Origin: Candidatus Poribacteria bacterium
GTDB taxonomy: Bacteria > Poribacteria > WGA-4E > UBA9662
Assembly (NCBI GenBank): GCA_002699335.1
Contig: PACG01000240.1
Location: forward strand, 1 to 18,187
Length of the DNA stretch: 18,187 nucleotides
Direction: 5' to 3'
The notes below the pieces were generated by a model. It had not been told where the DNA came from and did not search any database. It saw nothing but the letters and a program-made list of their open reading frames with translations. This document shows, piece by piece, positions 16,500 to 18,187 of the stretch. Made by a program: the position numbers and the translations under genes. Numbering within the stretch: the stretch's first letter is position 1; every line of letters starts with the position of its first letter.

Positions 16500-16948
16500 C
16501 TCCATCGATCGCAGGTGATTGTCCGACCTGCAATCAGGCATTCACCGTTGAGTTTTCTATCGAACCGCGACCGAATTTCCTAAAATGCCCCACGTGTGAG
16601 CAGGCCTGGCACTCCGGCGTCGTTCCACTTGAAGGATGTCCAATTTGTGCTTGCCGATACTTTTACCGACAAAAAGATTTCAACCAGCTGCTCGGCTGTG
16701 CTGTTGTACTTCTGGGAGCAGTTGTTGTACCTGCGATTACCGGATACTTTTTGGGGTACCGCTATCTATTGGTAATTACGATTTGTAGTTTGTCTGTTTT
16801 TACGGGAGTCGATGCCTTGCTTTACCGCCAAGTTTCCGATATGGCCATCTGTTACGATTGCCGGTGCGAATTTCGTGGTTTTGAGATCCCACCGGCAATC
16901 GTAAACTTCGAACATTTTCTGGCTGAAAGATTTGAAAAGGAAAATTAA
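16496..16948 (+). CDS. Membrane protein with paired CxxC zinc-ribbon motifs
   Basis: The 150-residue protein has four CxxC pairs, C9/C12, C31/C34, C48/C51 and C119/C122, with extra cysteines at 53 and 124. Two adjacent hydrophobic helices (about 64-85 and 88-106) separate the third pair from the fourth. This fits two zinc-ribbon sites: the first two pairs form one, and the third and fourth form another that closes across the membrane hairpin. The start is GTG, overlapping the previous stop by four bases (GTGA). I cannot name a family. A role in metal handling, protein interaction or assembly of the cytochrome complex or oxidase is inferred from its place in the operon. Confidence 0.75.
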   Translation: MTPSIAGDCPTCNQAFTVEFSIEPRPNFLKCPTCEQAWHSGVVPLEGCPICACRYFYRQKDFNQLLGCAVVLLGAVVVPAITGYFLGYRYLLVITICSLSVFTGVDALLYRQVSDMAICYDCRCEFRGFEIPPAIVNFEHFLAERFEKEN

Positions 16949-16951
16949 AAT

Positions 16952-17758
16952 ATGAGGCACCAACTTTTCCGAAAAACTAGCATTGGCTGGGCTACCCCCC
17001 TGATGCTTTTGCTAGCTGGACTTTACCTTGCCGGTTGTGGTGGAGATCAACCGGCACCGCAGCGCTCAACACCGCCCCCACCTACCTCTAGTGAAAATAC
17101 AACAGCACAGGAAACAACTGGAACTGCCTCAATTTCCGGTACAGTGAGCTTCACCGGGGAAGTTCCAAAATTGAGAACCATCGATATGGGTTCAGTGACC
17201 GAGTGTAAAGAACAGCACAGTACGGGGATAAAATCAGAGGCATTGATACTCGGCGATAGCAATACGATTGCTAACGTAATTGTTAAAATTAAAAGCGGGT
17301 TACCATCTAATGCCAAATACGCCCCGCCAACTAAGCCGGCTGAACTGGATCAGATCGGTTGCATTTACATACCCCATGTTCTCGCCGTACAAGTGGGGCA
17401 AACGGTAAAATTCAAAAATTCGGATAACGTAATCCATAATGTTCACACGCTATCTGAAAAAAACCCTGCCTTCAATAAAGCAGTTAATAAAGGCAGCGAA
17501 ACGGACCGGACTTACGACCAAGAGGAAACCTTCTTTGTTAAGTGTGATATTCACCCGTGGATGAAAAACTATATCAGTGTAGCCTCTCATCCATTTTTCA
17601 GTGTAACCAAACTAGATGGCAAGTTTGAAATTAAAAACCTACCTGCAGGTAAGTATACGGTTGGGGTTTGGCATGAACGGCTAGGCGAAAAAACGCAAGA
17701 AATTGAAGTCAGCGATGGCCAATCAGCTGAATTGAACTTCGCGCTGTCTAAATCTTAG
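16952..17758 (+). CDS. Cupredoxin-like lipoprotein with C-terminal regulatory-type beta domain
   Basis: The 268-residue protein begins with a lipoprotein signal: hydrophobic stretch about 12-27 and lipobox LAGC with lipidated C29. A Pro/Thr/Ser-rich linker (31-60) follows. The core resembles plastocyanin/cupredoxin: VQVGQTVKFKNSDNVIHNVH with H162/H165, then VKCDIHPWM with C198, H201 and M204. This gives the His-Cys-His-Met set of a type 1 copper site, although the C-x2-H-x2-M spacing is tighter than plastocyanin's. C85 and C137 could form a disulphide. Residues 222-265 (GKFEIKNLPAGKYTVGVWHE) look like a carboxypeptidase-regulatory-like beta domain. It lies 3 bases after the zinc-ribbon gene and just before oxidase subunit I, so an electron-carrier role to the oxidase is plausible; copper binding is inferred. 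Confidence 0.85.
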   Translation: MRHQLFRKTSIGWATPLMLLLAGLYLAGCGGDQPAPQRSTPPPPTSSENTTAQETTGTASISGTVSFTGEVPKLRTIDMGSVTECKEQHSTGIKSEALILGDSNTIANVIVKIKSGLPSNAKYAPPTKPAELDQIGCIYIPHVLAVQVGQTVKFKNSDNVIHNVHTLSEKNPAFNKAVNKGSETDRTYDQEETFFVKCDIHPWMKNYISVASHPFFSVTKLDGKFEIKNLPAGKYTVGVWHERLGEKTQEIEVSDGQSAELNFALSKS

Positions 17759-17783
17759 CCAGAAAATTTCAAATTTAAAAGGA

Positions 17784-17807
17784 GAAACAGTATATAAATA
17801 CTGTTTC
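17784..17807. promoter_or_regulatory. Perfect 10-bp inverted repeat before the oxidase gene
   Basis: GAAACAGTAT (17784-17793) is the exact reverse complement of ATACTGTTTC (17798-17807) around ATAA. It sits in the 69-base gap between the lipoprotein and subunit I genes, with AAAAGGAG just before it and AAGGAG (17815-17820) after it. No T-run follows on the plus strand. It could be an operator or an mRNA hairpin that separates expression of the two genes. A TATAAA-like -10 lies within the repeat but has no convincing -35. Confidence 0.6.
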
Positions 17808-17827
17808 ATAAGCGAAGGAGTCGCAAT

Positions 17828-18187
17828 ATGGTGGCACGCGGGTCACACCATGATCATCATCATCACGATGAAGGGTTCTGGCGTAAATATATCTTCTCTG
17901 TTGACCATAAAGTCATTGGCATACAGTATGGTATCACTAGCCTCTTTTTTCTTTTAGTTGGCTTCTGTTTTATGCTGGTGATGCGATATCAAATGGCTTG
18001 GCCAGAAAAAGGCATCATTACCCCTGATGAATACAATATGTTGGGTGCAATGCATGGCACCATTATGGTATTCCTAGGGGTGGTTCCTTTAGCCGTTGGT
18101 GCTTTTGGCAACTACATTGTTCCGGTTCAGATTGGGGCACCAGATATGGCTTTCCCACGTCTCAACATGGCCAGTTACTGGGTCTTT
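17828..18187 (+). CDS. ctaD: Cytochrome c oxidase subunit I, N-terminal part (runs off the right edge)
   Basis: The first 120 codons of the catalytic subunit of an A-type haem-copper oxidase, which reduces oxygen to water and pumps protons. Evidence is FSVDHKVIGIQYG at 23-35 (the conserved cytoplasmic entry to helix 1), helix 1 at about 31-52, and AMHGTIMVF at 74-82, in which H76 is the low-spin haem ligand. GNYIVPVQIGAPDMAFPRLN at 94-113 is a further family signature. The ATG has AAGGAG seven bases upstream, the best-placed site in the respiratory cluster. The extreme N-terminus carries a histidine-rich run (HHDHHHHD, 7-14) not usual in the family. No subunit II gene precedes it; a copper-type lipoprotein takes that place. 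Confidence 0.95.
   Translation, partial: MVARGSHHDHHHHDEGFWRKYIFSVDHKVIGIQYGITSLFFLLVGFCFMLVMRYQMAWPEKGIITPDEYNMLGAMHGTIMVFLGVVPLAVGAFGNYIVPVQIGAPDMAFPRLNMASYWVF

Noticed and set aside
17784..17807. LexA/SOS box reading of the palindrome before ctaD
   Set aside because: The arms read ACAGTAT...ATACTGT, the opposite orientation from the CTGT...ACAG of a LexA site, and the neighbouring genes are respiratory.
1..18187. CRISPR arrays, insertion sequences, prophage, toxin-antitoxin or defence genes
   Set aside because: I saw no regularly spaced repeats, transposase motifs, terminal inverted repeats or phage/defence domains; the coding content is core metabolism and information processing.

Overview
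The window suggests the chromosome of an aerobic, respiring bacterium outside the best-studied groups. It carries mutS2 with a Smr domain, a primary sigma factor without a recognisable region 1.1, and three tRNA genes that do not encode CCA. It also has a split cytochrome b (b6-like plus subunit-IV-like) and a very large octahaem cytochrome c placed between the bc-complex genes and a haem-copper oxidase. That combination fits deep-branching Gram-negative lineages of the Planctomycetota/Acidobacteriota/Nitrospirota/Poribacteria kind better than Proteobacteria, but I cannot fix the phylum from sequence alone. All convincing genes lie on the + strand.

Layout. Positions 1-942 hold no gene I can support, only two short inverted repeats. 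A strong sigma-70-type promoter (943-972) drives tRNA-Gly(CCC), followed by an intrinsic terminator. Within 20 bases of that terminator an information-processing cluster begins: a membrane-anchored TPR protein, mutS2, dnaG and rpoD. rpoD is preceded by a 12-codon leader ORF that has the best Shine-Dalgarno sequence in the window and overlaps the rpoD start by ATGA. A second strong promoter (8380-8408) then drives tRNA-Ile2 (or Met, CAU) and tRNA-Val(CAC).

From 8680 to the right edge lies a tightly packed respiratory cluster. In order it encodes a membrane-anchored HEAT-repeat protein, a Rieske iron-sulphur protein with a duplicated N-terminal motif, cytochrome b6-like and subunit-IV-like proteins, and a 1064-residue octahaem cytochrome c. 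These are followed by an unrecognised eight-helix membrane protein, a zinc-ribbon membrane protein, a cupredoxin-like lipoprotein and the first 120 codons of cytochrome oxidase subunit I. Several junctions overlap (ATGA, GTGA) or are separated by only 3-25 bases, so this is probably one or two operons.

How the genes may work together (inference): quinol is oxidised by the Rieske/cytochrome b module. Electrons pass to the membrane-anchored octahaem cytochrome c, which replaces a small cytochrome c1/f, and then directly or through the blue-copper-like lipoprotein to the haem-copper oxidase. The HEAT, eight-helix and zinc-ribbon proteins are candidate assembly factors or accessory subunits. The points most worth a second look are the octahaem protein with five tandem cytochrome-c-like units, the missing PEWY glutamate beside a conserved haem-cn cysteine, the Rieske N-terminal duplication, the rpoD leader ORF, an odd insertion in sigma region 2, and a 10-bp palindrome in front of the oxidase gene.
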